DNA of 64,000 bases from Gnetum montanum (taxonomy: Eukaryota; Streptophyta; Gnetopsida; Gnetales; Gnetaceae): assembly GCA_015680685.1 (NCBI GenBank), contig MNCI01000577.1:21686-85685 (forward strand), in the 5' to 3' direction. Both the position numbers and the translations under genes were made by a program. This document shows positions 20,110 to 32,329 of this stretch, piece after piece (position 1 is the first letter of the stretch; every line of letters begins with the position of its first letter). Under the pieces are notes generated by a model. It saw only the letters and a program-made list of their open reading frames with translations. It made no database searches and was not told where the DNA came from.

Positions 20110-22980
20110 ATGAATCTTGCTACCACTTTGGTTCCTACCATGATTTTGGAGGTGTCTCACTTTGTTGCACACATGGCAAATCTTGAGCAACCTCCTAGCC
20201 TAATTTGGGTACCGTAGTAGTGTCTTAGACTGCAGCATCAATCACCTGAACGTCTACCTCAAGATGAAGAGAGATATAACTTTCTATGTGCAAAAATCCA
20301 AGCAAATCTACCATTGGACCGTCCTGAATTTGAGGAAAAATGTAACTTTGAGATCATTCATCAGAATGAAAGGGATTTCTTTCCTACGTCTGATACCATT
20401 ATCCTACTCATCAACACATGCCAATGGCTTTTAAACCAACTTGTGCAATTAAGTAGGTGAAGAGAATGGGACACAGTGTCTCACTACAATGAACCTTTTC
20501 ATGATGGCCAAGAGGAGTTGGACTCCCATTCTAAAGGTGGTGGTCCAATCTATGCTATGATTGTCCCTTCCACCTATGTTTTTCATTCATACCTATCACA
20601 ATTTTCTACCTCTTTTGCTACTACCATGATACTATTTCAACCTAGACCCTCTTTGGTGATGGATAATCATCAAATGTTGTCAACATATCAACATGCAAGC
20701 CCTTCAACCTCATTTCTTGTTAATCATCCTTCCTAGTCTGTCCAAGCCCCGCACCCAACATTTGTGATGCCCACACTGCCATATGTGCATACCATGCGCA
20801 CATTACAACTACATGTAAGTATTTTTTCTATCCCCTTCTCTATATCCATTCCACCATTAGTAGCAGGCCCAACGTCAATTGCAGGGTGGATAGCAATGAC
20901 CTCTTTTCGTGCAGCTCAAATGTCTCACATGCCACAATACGCACAAGCCAAAACATTCCAAGTTTCACATGTAAAAAAATTAAACATGGGGCTGTGGCTT
21001 GCCCTAACTATGGGGCAAATAACCATACCCATAGCACCACTGATGCCAACTACTCTGGTGGCACCACCCACTGGGTTGTGGGTTGCTCAAACAACATCAC
21101 TAGCAGGAGCTGTTCCAACAGCATCCCCAATGGGACTGGCAGCTGCATCAATAGTCACACTAGTGATGGCTACTCTAGTAGCTTCACAACCTTCTATAAC
21201 ATCTCTGGGCCTAGACCAAGCCTTTCAGCTCATCCAAACCCTCATCAAAGAAATTAAACAGCTCAAAGTTGTCGATTTTGAAATTGTTCAAGTCATGGAC
21301 TTCTACCAAGATGACCTGATCAGTCCAGTTGTTCCAGTGCTAACATTGCCCCCTGGGGTACAACTTCCCTAGTTTACAAAATATAATGGGAAGAAAATAC
21401 GAATGCCCACCTGGTCATTTTCAAGTTTGAATCCTTGTTACTATAACCGTGGCCCCATACCATCATTCGTGTTTTCATCATGTCCTTGATAGGCAAGGCC
21501 TTAGACTAGTACCACATGCTTCCTTGTGCTTCTATCTCAACATTAGAATAATTTCTAAGCCAATGAGTGACTCATTTTAAGTATAACTTAAAGTTGTAAG
21601 TCACTTTAGATCAGCACATGAACATTAAACAAGAACCATTAGAATCCATACAAAAATTCATACAACGTTAGAGTGCTACCCTAAATGAAATACGCAAACC
21701 AATTGCTGAGGCCCATTTCCTAACTATTTTCAAAGGAGCAATAAAAAATTTTATCAAATCCAAACTATATTATTTGGCTCCACGTTCCCTTAGCCAATCA
21801 TTTGCTCAAACTAAAAGAATTCAAGATGCAACGGAAGCTAGTAGAGATCCAGGCTACATAGCCTATAAAAACACACATACAAAAAAAGACAAGGAGAAAG
21901 AAAAGGCCACAACAACCACAGTGGCCGCTGTGGCTAATGAGACCAATTCCAACAATAGTAAAATGACTGTCACAACACCTAAAGCCTCCAGTAACACAAC
22001 ACTTGGCCCCAGTAGCACTAGTTAGCCCCTGACATCAACATCCATAGCACAAACTCCACCAAGGACAAATTTTGAGCACAAAGATTGCTCAAAATATACC
22101 CTATTACCAATTAAGCCTTTGGAGCTTCTAAGTTAATTGTTGGGAGCCAAGTGTATCCAACATAAATGGATGTTAGAGGAGGCCCTTAAGCATCACCAAA
22201 GGTACTGTGAAGTCCTTCGAGACCCCTCCTTGGCTATGCCTAACGAACCACAAGTACCCAAGAACTTTAGGCTAGAGCATTTTTGTGATTATCATTAATT
22301 GTGTGGGCATGAAACAGATTATTTCCTAGCATTGAAAGATGATATCTAGAGAATGAATGATCAAGGTAAGTTAATCCTAGATGAGAGCACTCCTGTCTGA
22401 CTTGAAAACCAATCGATGAATGTTTACAAAGATCCTTTGAACACTAACAATGCAGGTTACACTATCAATGCCATTGGCATTGATGATAATGCAGTCTCAC
22501 AACATGAACCATTCATGGTTCATGTACCCCCCCCCTTCTCAATGCTAAAGCTTCAACAACAATGAATTCTCAAACCCCCCTTGTCGTTAGGGCCTCTCCA
22601 CAGACATCTGTTGCACCTTTTGTACTTAAAACCACATTGCATCCCACAACAAATCAGGCACCATTTGTTATTACGGTGCCAAAGCATGCAAGTTCCCCTA
22701 CTACCCAAATTTAATTAATGAGCACTACGTCTCAGCCTCCTCATCTAAGGAAACATGAAGAACATCTAGCAAATAAGTTGGTTAGAGAACACACTACATT
22801 GGCCCCCCCTAAGCCCACCCCCTTGTCTGCAATTCCCATTACCTCTTCATCATCAGCCATTGGTGGCAACACACACATGCAACCATCATCCTATGATTCA
22901 AAAAGCTTATTATCCAAACAAAATCCACTCCCCCTTAGGATATTCCTCTTCTAGGGCACACAGAAGAAGAAAAACTTAGC
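20110..22980 (+). pseudogene. Element C gag remnant
   Basis: Blocks in order: YNFLCAKIQANLPLDRPEF near 20270, a Pro/Thr-rich hydrophobic section (20560-21370), PSGVQLP-like end of the spacer, a capsid with many stops (SKLYYLAPRSLSQSFAQTK, ATEASRDPGYIAYKNTHTKK at 21760-21890), and a knuckle CDYH..CGHETDYF near 22290 in which the last Cys is lost. The C-terminal part is rich in repeats of PFVV/APFV type. Many stops and shifts. Confidence 0.82.
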
Positions 22981-23870
22981 AAACAATCAAATAGTCGACA
23001 AGACTTCCTAAATGCACTTTCACAGGTTAAACAGGCCTTGAAACAAAAGAACAGAACATTAAGCTTGTACAACTTAATAATGACCTCTATAACACATTGT
23101 GAGGCTTTGGTTCACATGTTAGCATCTATTTCTATTAGTGAAAACATGCCAGCTAAAGAGAAATCTATCCATGACATTATGCTTCCCTCTGTGGTTGAAG
23201 AACCGCAACCAGCCCATTTAACATTTCATGACAAAGTAATCAAAGATGACCCTGAAAAGGGTCAAGTGACTACCGCCCCCATGTTTATCATAATTCAGGT
23301 AGGTCAATATAAGATTTGTAGAGTACACGTTGATTACAGGGCTTCCACCTATGTGATACCATTCCCCATAGTGGACAAGTTGGACTTGGTGGATCAAATC
23401 AAGCCCAAAACTAGCTCATGTCCAAAGTCATTCAATGGGGTACATTTTGTGGTCAAGGGGACTGTTACCATCAAATTTGTAGCAGGGGACCAGTTTCCCA
23501 CTAGTGTAGTTTTTATTATGGTAGAAGAGATGTCTGGGTTTAACCTAATCTTGGGAAGATTATGGTTAGCCCAACTAAGAGCTATCTCCTCACCCATACA
23601 TTAAGAGATCTACTTATCCTACGTGGGTGGAGAGGTGGTGATCTTTGGTGATGAAGTAGCTCCCTAAGCCATAAAAAATATAAACATGGAGAAAGGATCA
23701 GAGATAGAAATCTCTGAAAATGAATCACCCATTCATGCTAAAATTCCATGTTTGACAAATGAGCCATCCAAAACTGTTAACTTAAACGAAGAAACCATGT
23801 GGGCCAAATTGCCCTTCCAAATGGTAGATGATAGCATAGAGGAATACCACCACAAGGCTTCCTGACCATA
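22981..23870 (+). pseudogene. Element C protease remnant
   Basis: Open from 23038 to 23604, it matches element A's protease: LYNLIMTSITHCEALVHML, CRVHVDYRASTYVIPFPIVD, NLILGRLWLAQLRAISSPI. The catalytic site DDGA has become DYRA, so the enzyme would be inactive. A stop at 23602-23604 is followed by recognisable C-terminal sequence (YVGGEVVIFGDEVA, MWAKLPFQMVDDSIEEY) to about 23870. Confidence 0.85.
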
Positions 23871-24029
23871 TTCCTTGCCTAACCCATGTCGAATTAGGAA
23901 AAAATTGCATGATTAAATTTTACCTCCACTTTACTTCAATAAATTTTATACTTCTATTCACATGATTTCCATTTTGCATTAAGTTTGACATTTGGATTGT
24001 CTCTACCACTGGCATTAGTTAAAGTGATT

Positions 24030-24250
24030 ATAGCCCAAAATGGTCTTAAACTACTGCCATGGCCCACTAAGGCCTAAAAATGGCAACACCACTTTTGAAA
24101 ACCACCTTACACATGATCCAGAATGGCCTTAAACTACCGCCATGTCCCGCTAAGGCCTAAAACTGGCAATCCCACTTTCGAAGATTACTTTACATATGGC
24201 CTGAAATGGCCTAAAACTAGCAATGGCCTGAAATGCTCTTAAACTAGAGC
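24030..24250. repeat. Minisatellite remnant between protease and antisense gene, element C
   Basis: At least four diverged units of the type GGCCTTAAACTACCGCCATG...GGCCTAAAACTGGCAA. The core is the reverse complement of element A's minisatellite, as expected from C's opposite orientation, and lies in the same place in the element. Confidence 0.75.
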
Positions 24251-24398
24251 ATGGAGGCCCAAAGGAGGCTCTAGTACACCAACAAACACATTAATAAAAA
24301 GGAGTAAAACAAGTGTTTTACTATTCATTAAATATAAATCCATACTCAGAATACATAACAACAAGCATTTCATTTCAAAGAAAAAATTTACTAATGGG

Positions 24399-25315
24399 CT
24401 ATGAGTCTCTGCCGGTATCTTTATCCCCTTTCCCACTAGGTCCTACATCCTCATTTGGGTCCTACATAAAGCAAGAATAAAATAATGAGTCAAATTATAA
24501 TCACATATCACAAAATAAATTACAATATAATAAATCTTGGCTAACTTGAGACGGGCCTGCATCCATCTCTGGAAGTATTTTGTCCATGCCAGCTACTAAG
24601 CATCGAAGTATTTCATCCTTGCTTAAGTTGGTCCAATCTTCTTCTTCTAGATCAATGCCTGATAAAATTTCCCCCCTCTCCATAGCTATCCATGTGGATG
24701 GTCCTAGAGAGAATGTGGTAGTAGTGATCTTCCTGGAAGGCAAGGTCATCTCTCTCTCAAGAGATTCACTTACTACCACATGTTTCATAAATTTTTCGTA
24801 GGCCTTGGTAGCACCAATTACATCAAGAAATAGCTCATGAGTATGCAATTCAATAGAAGCATCCTGATATTTCTAATGGTAGGCATCACATTCCACCTTG
24901 TACATGTGTTTATGATTTTTCTATGCCTACCCCCTTTCATACACCTTGGTATTGTAATCTTTCTAGTCCTAGTTTTTTTAGGCCAGTAGATCCATCTGCA
25001 AGCGTTATTTGTTCACTTCCTAGGTAGCCTCATTATTACCTCATATGACCAACCAATATCTTGCATAATTAATTATGTCCATATGCCAATTTCCATCTAA
25101 ACTATCGCGAGCCATTAAGAACTCATTCCTAGAGCGTAGATCTTCCAGTTCAATGGACTTGCACTCCCATAAGGATTGTGCTTAGTATAGTGCACATTTA
25201 CTTACCTCCTCGTATATATCACGAGGCACCTTGGTTACCTGTGGAGGAAGCTCAAGCATAGCATCAACTTCAACTATCTATTGTGGGTCCCATTTGAGTT
25301 GAGAGGTTGGTAATC
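24399..25315 (-). pseudogene. Antisense passenger gene remnant in element C (exons 7-8)
   Basis: On the minus strand, exon 7 remnant 25315-24546 contains LKWDP, VPRDIYEEVSKCALY, NYARYWLVI, HKHMYKVECDAY and DVIGATKAYEKFMKHV. All align in order with exon 7 of the element A gene (LRWDP, VPRNIYEDMRKCAL, DHARYWTAI, HKHVYKRESNTY, DTIGASEAFKKFEEQV). It ends GPSQ|GT, exactly where A's exon 7 ends GSSQ|GT. An 84-nt GT-AG intron (24545-24462) leads to a 21-codon exon 8 (24461-24399, DPNEDV...DTGRDS, stop TAG). Upstream exons are missing: RT sequence begins within about 80 bp. Several stops interrupt exon 7. Confidence 0.82.
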
Positions 25316-25394
25316 ATACATGAAGAAGTGTTAATCACTAGATGATAGCAAAAATACAATAACATAAAGAGCAAACACTATACTTCGGTTAAGA

Positions 25395-28300
25395 AAAATA
25401 TCTCTAAAGTCCTTAATGATAATGCCAAAGTGTTTGCATGGTCGTATAAAGATATGCTAGGCTTAGACCCACGCATCATACATCACAATATCACCCTAGA
25501 TTCATGTGTCAAGGTGGTCAAACAGAAAGCCTGCAAGATCAAACCAGAGATTACCTTAGTTGTACATGGCAAAATCACTAAACTTTATTATGTTGGTTTC
25601 ATCCAGGCTATTGATTATTCAGACTAGGTTTCAAACATTGTATTAATTTCCAAAAAAACTAGGGGTATATGAATCTATATAGACTTCTGAAATTTGAGTA
25701 AGGCAATGATTAAGGACAATTTCCCATTACCTAGCATCGACTAACTCATCGATACTACGGTAGGCCATGCCTTACTATCCTTCATGGATGGATTCTTAGG
25801 GTATGATCAAATCTACATAAATCCAAAACATCAAGTAGCCACTACCTTCATGACCCTTTGGGGAACCTTCTGCTACACGATGATGCCCTTCAGGCTAAAA
25901 AATGCTGGAGTAATGTATCAGTGGGTAATGACTTGCATCTTTAGTGACTATCTTTTGGAGAAGCTAAATGATTACATGGATGATGTAGCCATTAAATCTA
26001 AGAATGCTCCTAATCATGCAGATGACCTAAACTTTCACCTTCAACATTCTCGCAAGCATGACCTTTGCCTCAACCCTAGAAATGCATTTTTAGAGTTAAA
26101 ACCAAACGCATGTTAGGATTTGTAGTGTCAAAAGCAAGGATATGTGTAGACCCTGATAAAGTTAAAGCCATTGTCAACCTAGCACCACCTACAAACCTTA
26201 AGGAGTTGCATGGGCTATATGGGAGAGTCCAATTCATAAGAAGATTTATCGCAAGGTTAATGGATAAATTGCATCCAATCAAACACTTGCTTAAAAAGGG
26301 AACCAACTTTGAATGGACCAACTGATGATTGGAAGCTTTTGATAACTTAAAGAAAGAGCTTATTCATCTTTCCACCATTTACCCTCCATAGAGAGATAAG
26401 CCTTTCTACATTTATCTGGCCATTTTAGACACATCTATCATTGCATTACTATGCCAAAAGAGGAATGATAGTTCTGAAATCCCTGTCTACTACTTGAGTC
26501 ATGCGTTGGTAGCCTATGAAGTGAAATACAATGAAGTAGATAAAAATTATCTTGCTTTAGTGTTCACACTTAAAAAATGGAGGCATTATTTGTTTCGAAG
26601 GCAAGTAAACATTATTTACAAGAATAACATACTTCAGGCTATTACAACCAATATATAAAAAAGTAGCAAGATAGCCCGATGGAAAGCCATAACTACATAA
26701 TTTGATTTACACTATGTAGCACAATTATCTAGAAAGGGTCAATCAATAGTTACGCAAATTACAGCTTCACCTACCAATGACCAGGCAGTGATAGAACCTA
26801 AGTTTCTAGATGAGCACGTTAGTAGCATAAGCCCAGTACCCGTAGACTTCGAAGCCATCCTACATTTCGATGGTGCCTCAACTACACAAGGTGGTAGTGC
26901 CACCACTACTCTTTCATTTCCCTCTGGTGAGATCTGACCTTTGGCATATCACTTCACATTTCTTTGCACAAACAATGTAGTAGAACATGAGAGTCTCCTT
27001 AGGGGCATTCTAGTAACTTGAGAGTTAGGGATCCAAAGCTTAGTAATTCAAGGTGATTCACAACTAGTCATCAACCAAGTTATAGAGGTATACACTTGCA
27101 AAGCACAACATTTGCAGCCTTACTGTGATTTGGCCAAATACTTACTAAACCAATTTGCAATCCCAGACATCCAATATGTCCCCACAATGAAAACAGTATA
27201 GCAGATGCATTAGCCACATTCGCACTAAGTGTGCCATCACATATGTTTGCTACCTTACCTAGTTTGATAGTGAAATGTACCAATCCTATTTTTCACATAG
27301 CACACATCACATCTGTAAGTGTAGTGCATACTCAAGAGTGGTATGAAAACATTAAGACGTACCTCCAACATGGTGAACCCCCACACAACCTAACACCTAT
27401 CCAAAAGAATGCAGTATGAAAATCAGCACGGTAATATGTCCTTGTAGGAGACGATGCTTTATGAAAATTCTCTTATGATGGGATATTGATAGCTTATGTT
27501 AGTGAGGAGGAAGCACAAAAAATTATTGATGAAGTCCATGAGGGACTATGTGGAGGGCACATAGCTCCCAGGGCTATGGTAGCAAAGATTTGGTGTCTAG
27601 GCTAGTACTGGCCTCACATGGAATGCTATTTCATTACTAAAGTAAGGACATGTGATGTATGTCAACGTCATGGAAACCTCATACATGTGTTTCCTATCAA
27701 ATTGCATACCACACAAATCACATGGCCCTTCCAACATTGGGAACTAGATATCATAGGACCCATTACACCTAGGTCTTTTGCAAGGCATAGTTTCATTATT
27801 ACTACAACTGAGTACTTTACAAAATGGATAGAAGCTATTCCTCTCAGAAAGGCCATGTCCCAAAAAATTTGCAGGTTCATGCTGGACAATAGAGTTACAC
27901 AGTTTGGCCTTCCCATGACTATTGTTTTCGACAATGGGCCACAATTCAATAGCACAAAAACTAAAGCCTATTGCAAAAGTTTTGGTATTAAACATTCTTT
28001 CTCATCACCATATTACCCCTATGAAAATGGCCAAGCAGAGGCTACTAATAAAGTCATCATCAACCTTTTGAAAAGGATGCTTAGAAGTAGCAAGAGGTGA
28101 TGGCACAAGAAAATCCTCTACGTACTCTGGGCTTCTCGCATGACATGCAGAATAGCTATAGGTAAGACTCCATATAGTCTTGTATATGGATCTGAAGCAG
28201 TGTTACCTCTTGAACTGCAGGTCCCATCACTTCGAATGATCCTTTCAAATGTTATGAATGAGACACAAAACAACGAGTCAAGAATCATTGATCTTGACTC

Positions 28301-28427
28301 TATGGAGGAAGAGCACATCCAAATGCTTAACCACATTGAGTGGTACCAAGACAAGCTAGTTGACATAGATGGCAACGATTTTCCAAATCCTGTCAATCAT
28401 TTGTACCTAAAACCACACTATGCCTAA
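25395..28427 (+). pseudogene. Element C pol: RT, two RNases H, integrase
   Basis: RT begins FAWSYKDMLGLDPRI, then FPLPSID, FMDGFLGYDQIYI, MMPFRLKNAGVMYQ and the active site YMDD near 25973. RNase H: YYLSHALVAYEVKYNEV. Second RNase H: HFDGASTTQGGSA, IQGDSQLVINQV. Integrase: EVHEGLCGGH, CDVCQRHG, LDIIGP, VFDNGPQF and GQAEATNK (all three catalytic acids present), then a C-terminal tail to the stop at 28425-28427. Stops are frequent from 25626 on; integrase is the best preserved part, open from 27618 to 28100. Confidence 0.88.
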
Positions 28428-28439
28428 CATGCAATGTTA

Positions 28440-28760
28440 TGCCAAATATAAATCAAGGTAAGTAGATTGTTCACTACGATGTAAAACTGGCACAAAACAT
28501 CCACTATGACGTTAAACTGGCACATCATGTCTTTGGGCCATGACATAAAACTAGCATCCATAGATTGTCCTTGGGCCATGACGTAAAAATGGCATCCACA
28601 GCATGGTCTACTACAACCTTAAACTAGCCATCCTCCATCTACTACAACATTAAACTAGCACAATAGTCTGCTTGGTCTACTCAGACCTTAACCTAGGACC
28701 ATGATCTACTAGGACTTTAAACTAGCACACCAGATAGTCTACCAAGACCTAAAACTGGGT
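28440..28760 (+). repeat. 3' untranslated tandem repeats of element C
   Basis: About eight diverged units of the type CTACGACGTTAAACTGGCAC, some preceded by TTGGGCCATG. They resemble the protease/antisense-gene minisatellite of the same element (GGCC...TTAAACT), so related repeats flank both ends of the RT-integrase block. Confidence 0.7.
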
Positions 28761-28841
28761 TTGTAGTACAACACCTCCCAGCTCACACATCTGACCTGTG
28801 AACAAGAAAGCATGCATATCTTTGAGCTTCCTAAGAAATAT

Positions 28842-28857
28842 GGGGGGGGGGGGGGAA
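28842..28857 (+). other. Probable polypurine tract of element C
   Basis: A run of 14 G followed by AA lies 415 bp after the integrase stop and just before a TG (28860). Such tracts prime plus-strand DNA synthesis at the start of the 3' LTR. Confidence 0.5.
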
Positions 28858-28859
28858 GT

Positions 28860-30300
28860 TGCAGTTCCAGAATAAAGTTCACATTATCAAAAAAAACCCT
28901 CTGGGACACATGTAGCATTGCCATCCCTGGCATCTTGTTGATCTTTCAGAGATGCCATATGGCATCTTGCTAACCTTCTGGAGCTATTGCCATCATAACC
29001 AATTAGTTTGATCATAGCTTCCATCATCAACACTCCCTACTAGAGTCCCAAAATAACTATAGTGCAACCATAGTGCTGGCATCCTCTAGCCCTTGCCATC
29101 ATCAGAGTCTAAAAAGGTGTTCAACTGTTAAGCTTCTCACTTTGCAGTTGAATTTCATGACTCTTGCCTTTGGCGGGGATTCCTAAGCACCCACATTACC
29201 ATTTCTCCTAGCCTCTTCAATGCTCATTTCTAGCATGGTCATTGGAGTTTTTCAGCTTTCCACCCTCAAAGCTGGTACTGGCCTTCTTGCTTTGAACATT
29301 ACACACATCAGACATAGCACTTGCTGCGTTAACAATGTCCCGAGTAAACAAGAATTTTCCCTCACCTTACATGCTATATGTTTTTCTACTTTTCTCTCTG
29401 TTGTGTTTGCAAGATAAAAGCTAAGATGACATTGTTCAAGAATGCATTTCACCATTGGGACAAGGCACTACATCATTCCAAAGTACCCACTCTGATCGAC
29501 CTAGCAACTTGAGACTACATACCCTACTATCCCTTCAGTCAACCTAACCTCCCTTCCTTATACTTATAATTTTTGACATCTTCCTCCCAAAATTTTCCAA
29601 TGCACATGAAACCCTTTCTCGTGCTGAACTACCAAGCCCATTATGAATGTAATGTAGCTCATCCCATGGGAAGCCTTTTTAGACTAGTCAAAGCACCACA
29701 TGGATGTAATACAAACTCATCCTAGGGAGGAAACACCTATCCTACATTGATGACATAGTTTCCTTATAATGAACATGGGTGTGAGATTTCTCCACAAAAA
29801 AAATGGCAATATATCCAAGTACCCAAGACAAATGGCATAGTTGCATTGCAATCATCTCAGCTTTGCATCAACCACCTCTAAGAACTCAAATGAGAAGTTA
29901 AAATCCAAAGGGAGAAGCCACTCATGTATGTCAAATCCCTCATAAGCATTTCAACAAGGGATCACACTATGGAAACAACTCTCATGATAACGCATCCTGC
30001 ACCTTTCCTTTTCCCTAGCCTAATTTCCTCAAACACGTTCCATTTCTCTATCATACTTAGCTTTCCTAGCACTCCCAAGCATATCAAAGAATTATGTAAG
30101 AGGGCATTGATGAATGGTGTGGGTGTCACGTTCAGCATGGTGTTTCATTTTCTTTGTCAATGTCTCTTGGGAAGATCCTCCAGACGTCAACAAAGAGGGG
30201 CCACGTACCAAAAACAACTTCATCTCCTTACTTATACTAGGAAATTAAAATTGTGAAATCACCTAATCAAAGTGGACCAAATATTAAAACCTTTTAGGAA
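28860..30300. other. No gene seen; possible decayed 3' LTR of element C
   Basis: About 1.4 kb, the length expected for a family 1 LTR, but I could not align it by eye with the LTRs of A or B and found no convincing TATA box or end. Confidence 0.35.
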
Positions 30301-30419
30301 TACTTTCAAAAACATTTCTAACTTTAAATCACATGAAATAAGAGACAAATTTATTAAGGTAAGAAGTAAGGTATAACTTAACTCTGGTAAGCAACCTTAC
30401 TAATGAATGGCCCCGTGTG

Positions 30420-32295
30420 ATTGCAGAGCACAAACAACAAGAAGCACCCTCTGAAGATGTGTCCAAGTGACCCAAGAGAGGCAAAGGATAAGCATATTTC
30501 AAACAACATGTAGATAAGGAGGCACAATAATTTAGCATCCATCAAGAGACTCTTTGCTACTATACAATCGAGATAGCAAAAGGAGGAGTTGCTGCAACGC
30601 TTGAACATGAACAACAACTCACATTGTCCCTAGAGTGTGTTCAGGCCATCCATGAAAATTCCACTTTGGCTATAGTTATCATGGAATTAAACTTCAAAAC
30701 TTTCATGGAATTCACTCCTGAGGTTGTTAGGGACCAACTCAAAATGTCTCCATTATGGCCTATCCTCTTTGAAATGCTGCTTGGTACTTAGGAGAAACGT
30801 ACCAATTTTGGCACAATAAGGAAGAAGGCACCATAGTCAACATTTGTGGTGTGTTTGTAGATTTTTCCACCAAGGCCATCTCAAAAGTGTTAAACCTTCC
30901 AAATACAGGGCCAAAAATTGCTCACTTGTCCACTCGTTCCAATGCTGATGCACAAAGAGTTTGATTGGATAGGACATACAGTAAAGAAGAAAAGACATAT
31001 GAGGAGTTGATGCTAGAAGAAAGGATATACTTCAAGATTGGAACTTATCACATCCTCCCCATGAGATGATTAAAAATAATCTCAACATATGTGTTAAGAT
31101 GAAGTATGATATTGATGGGAAATGCTAATGCTAACCTTCCTCATCTATATCTCATGGAGATCTTCAGGCAGTTTGAAGGATGCAAGATAGGGAAGTTTTC
31201 GTTGCCCTTCATTTGTCTCATCAAGAAGCTGTGCAAACATGTTCGTATTATGGGGTACACCAATGATGTCCTTAGAAGAGACCATAATGCTTAATTTGTT
31301 GAACTATTGAAACCACTAGCTCCAAGGGAAAGTGTTGGTGAGACACTAGAGCTAGAGAAAGAGTAAGAACAAATGGTGGGGCACACTACAACTCAAATTG
31401 CAAGGCCTAGCCAAGTTCCAAGCATGGGGCCTAGTCAACAACAAGAAGCAAGGCCCAACACAAGCTAGCGAGATCAACTACCATCACCACCACAAGATTA
31501 CCAAACATCGATGAGCCACCTCAGGGCCATCACTGAGATGATTAGTTGGGAAAGTCATGATGATGGTAATATTTTCCATGTCATCGATGACATCATATAG
31601 CCCATAGTCTCTATTGATCATGCACAAGGGGAGGTGTCCATCCAAATAGGAGGAGGGAAGACTCATTGGTCATAAAAAATTTTAGGGAACATTGTGTTTT
31701 TCTATGTGCAATTGTAAATAGGTGAAGGGGCCAAAATGGTGTCCATGCAACACTAGGATGTAGCAGGAGCCACAGAAGTGGTTACAGACCACATCAAAGA
31801 ATCTCTCAATATCCTTGTTGTGCCACCAGTAGATTTCATAGGAGCACAAGATGCTCAAACTCTGGTCAATCCCTTAATGACTCCTACGGAGCATGAGGAT
31901 GTCCTTGATCAATTGCTACAAATAGGACAAGTAATGACATCCTTTTCTGATATTCCACAAGATGTCATGGTAGCACAATCATACCTCATCTCCACCAAAG
32001 CAAAGCTAGTCATGGTAGAGATCAGGGTCAAGCATGTGGAAGCAAAGTTAACAAGACTCCAATAGAAGCTCATCACCTTGCAAGCTACACAGTGAGATCC
32101 ATCTTAGTTTGTTCTCGTAGACTAGTTGGACACTATCAAGTTAGAGTAGCTTAATAAACTATTGGCAGATAATACTGGGATGCCTCCAAGGCACAAGCAC
32201 AAACCTACACGCATGTCAAGGCACTCAAAGCCTTATAGGAGGAAAATAAACAACTTTCTACTAAAAATCTTCTATTGATAGGCTTCATAAATTCA
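30420..32295 (+). pseudogene. Orphan ORF3 fragment of a family 2 (Athila-like) element
   Basis: Opens after an acceptor-like TGATTGCAG near 30427. Key blocks are MELNFKTFMEFTPEVVRDQL, VDFSTKAISKVLNLPNTG, YLMEIFRQFEGCKIGKF and LPFICLIKKLCKHV, which have the pattern of the 'putative plant transposon' domain found in Athila/Tat extra ORFs. A helical part follows (PTEHEDVLDQLLQIGQVM, FSDIPQDVMVAQSYLISTKA). The same blocks occur in ORF3 of elements D and E. It stops abruptly in the helical region, where element D's gag begins, so it is a truncated piece of another element. Stops and shifts throughout. Confidence 0.72.
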
Positions 32296-32329
32296 AGCGA
32301 TTGAATATGAAAAAGGCACATAAAAGATA

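Larger units (their letters stand above)
19861..28860 (+). mobile_element. Element C: decayed Tat-like copy, plus strand, 5' LTR not seen
   Basis: Order: leader, gag, protease, minisatellite, antisense passenger-gene remnant, RT, RNase H, second RNase H, integrase, 3' repeats, polypurine tract. Same family as A and B. No LTR or primer site is found between element B's LTR and gag, so B probably inserted into C's leader and C's 5' LTR lies beyond. Its 3' LTR after 28860 is not recognisable by eye. Confidence 0.8.
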
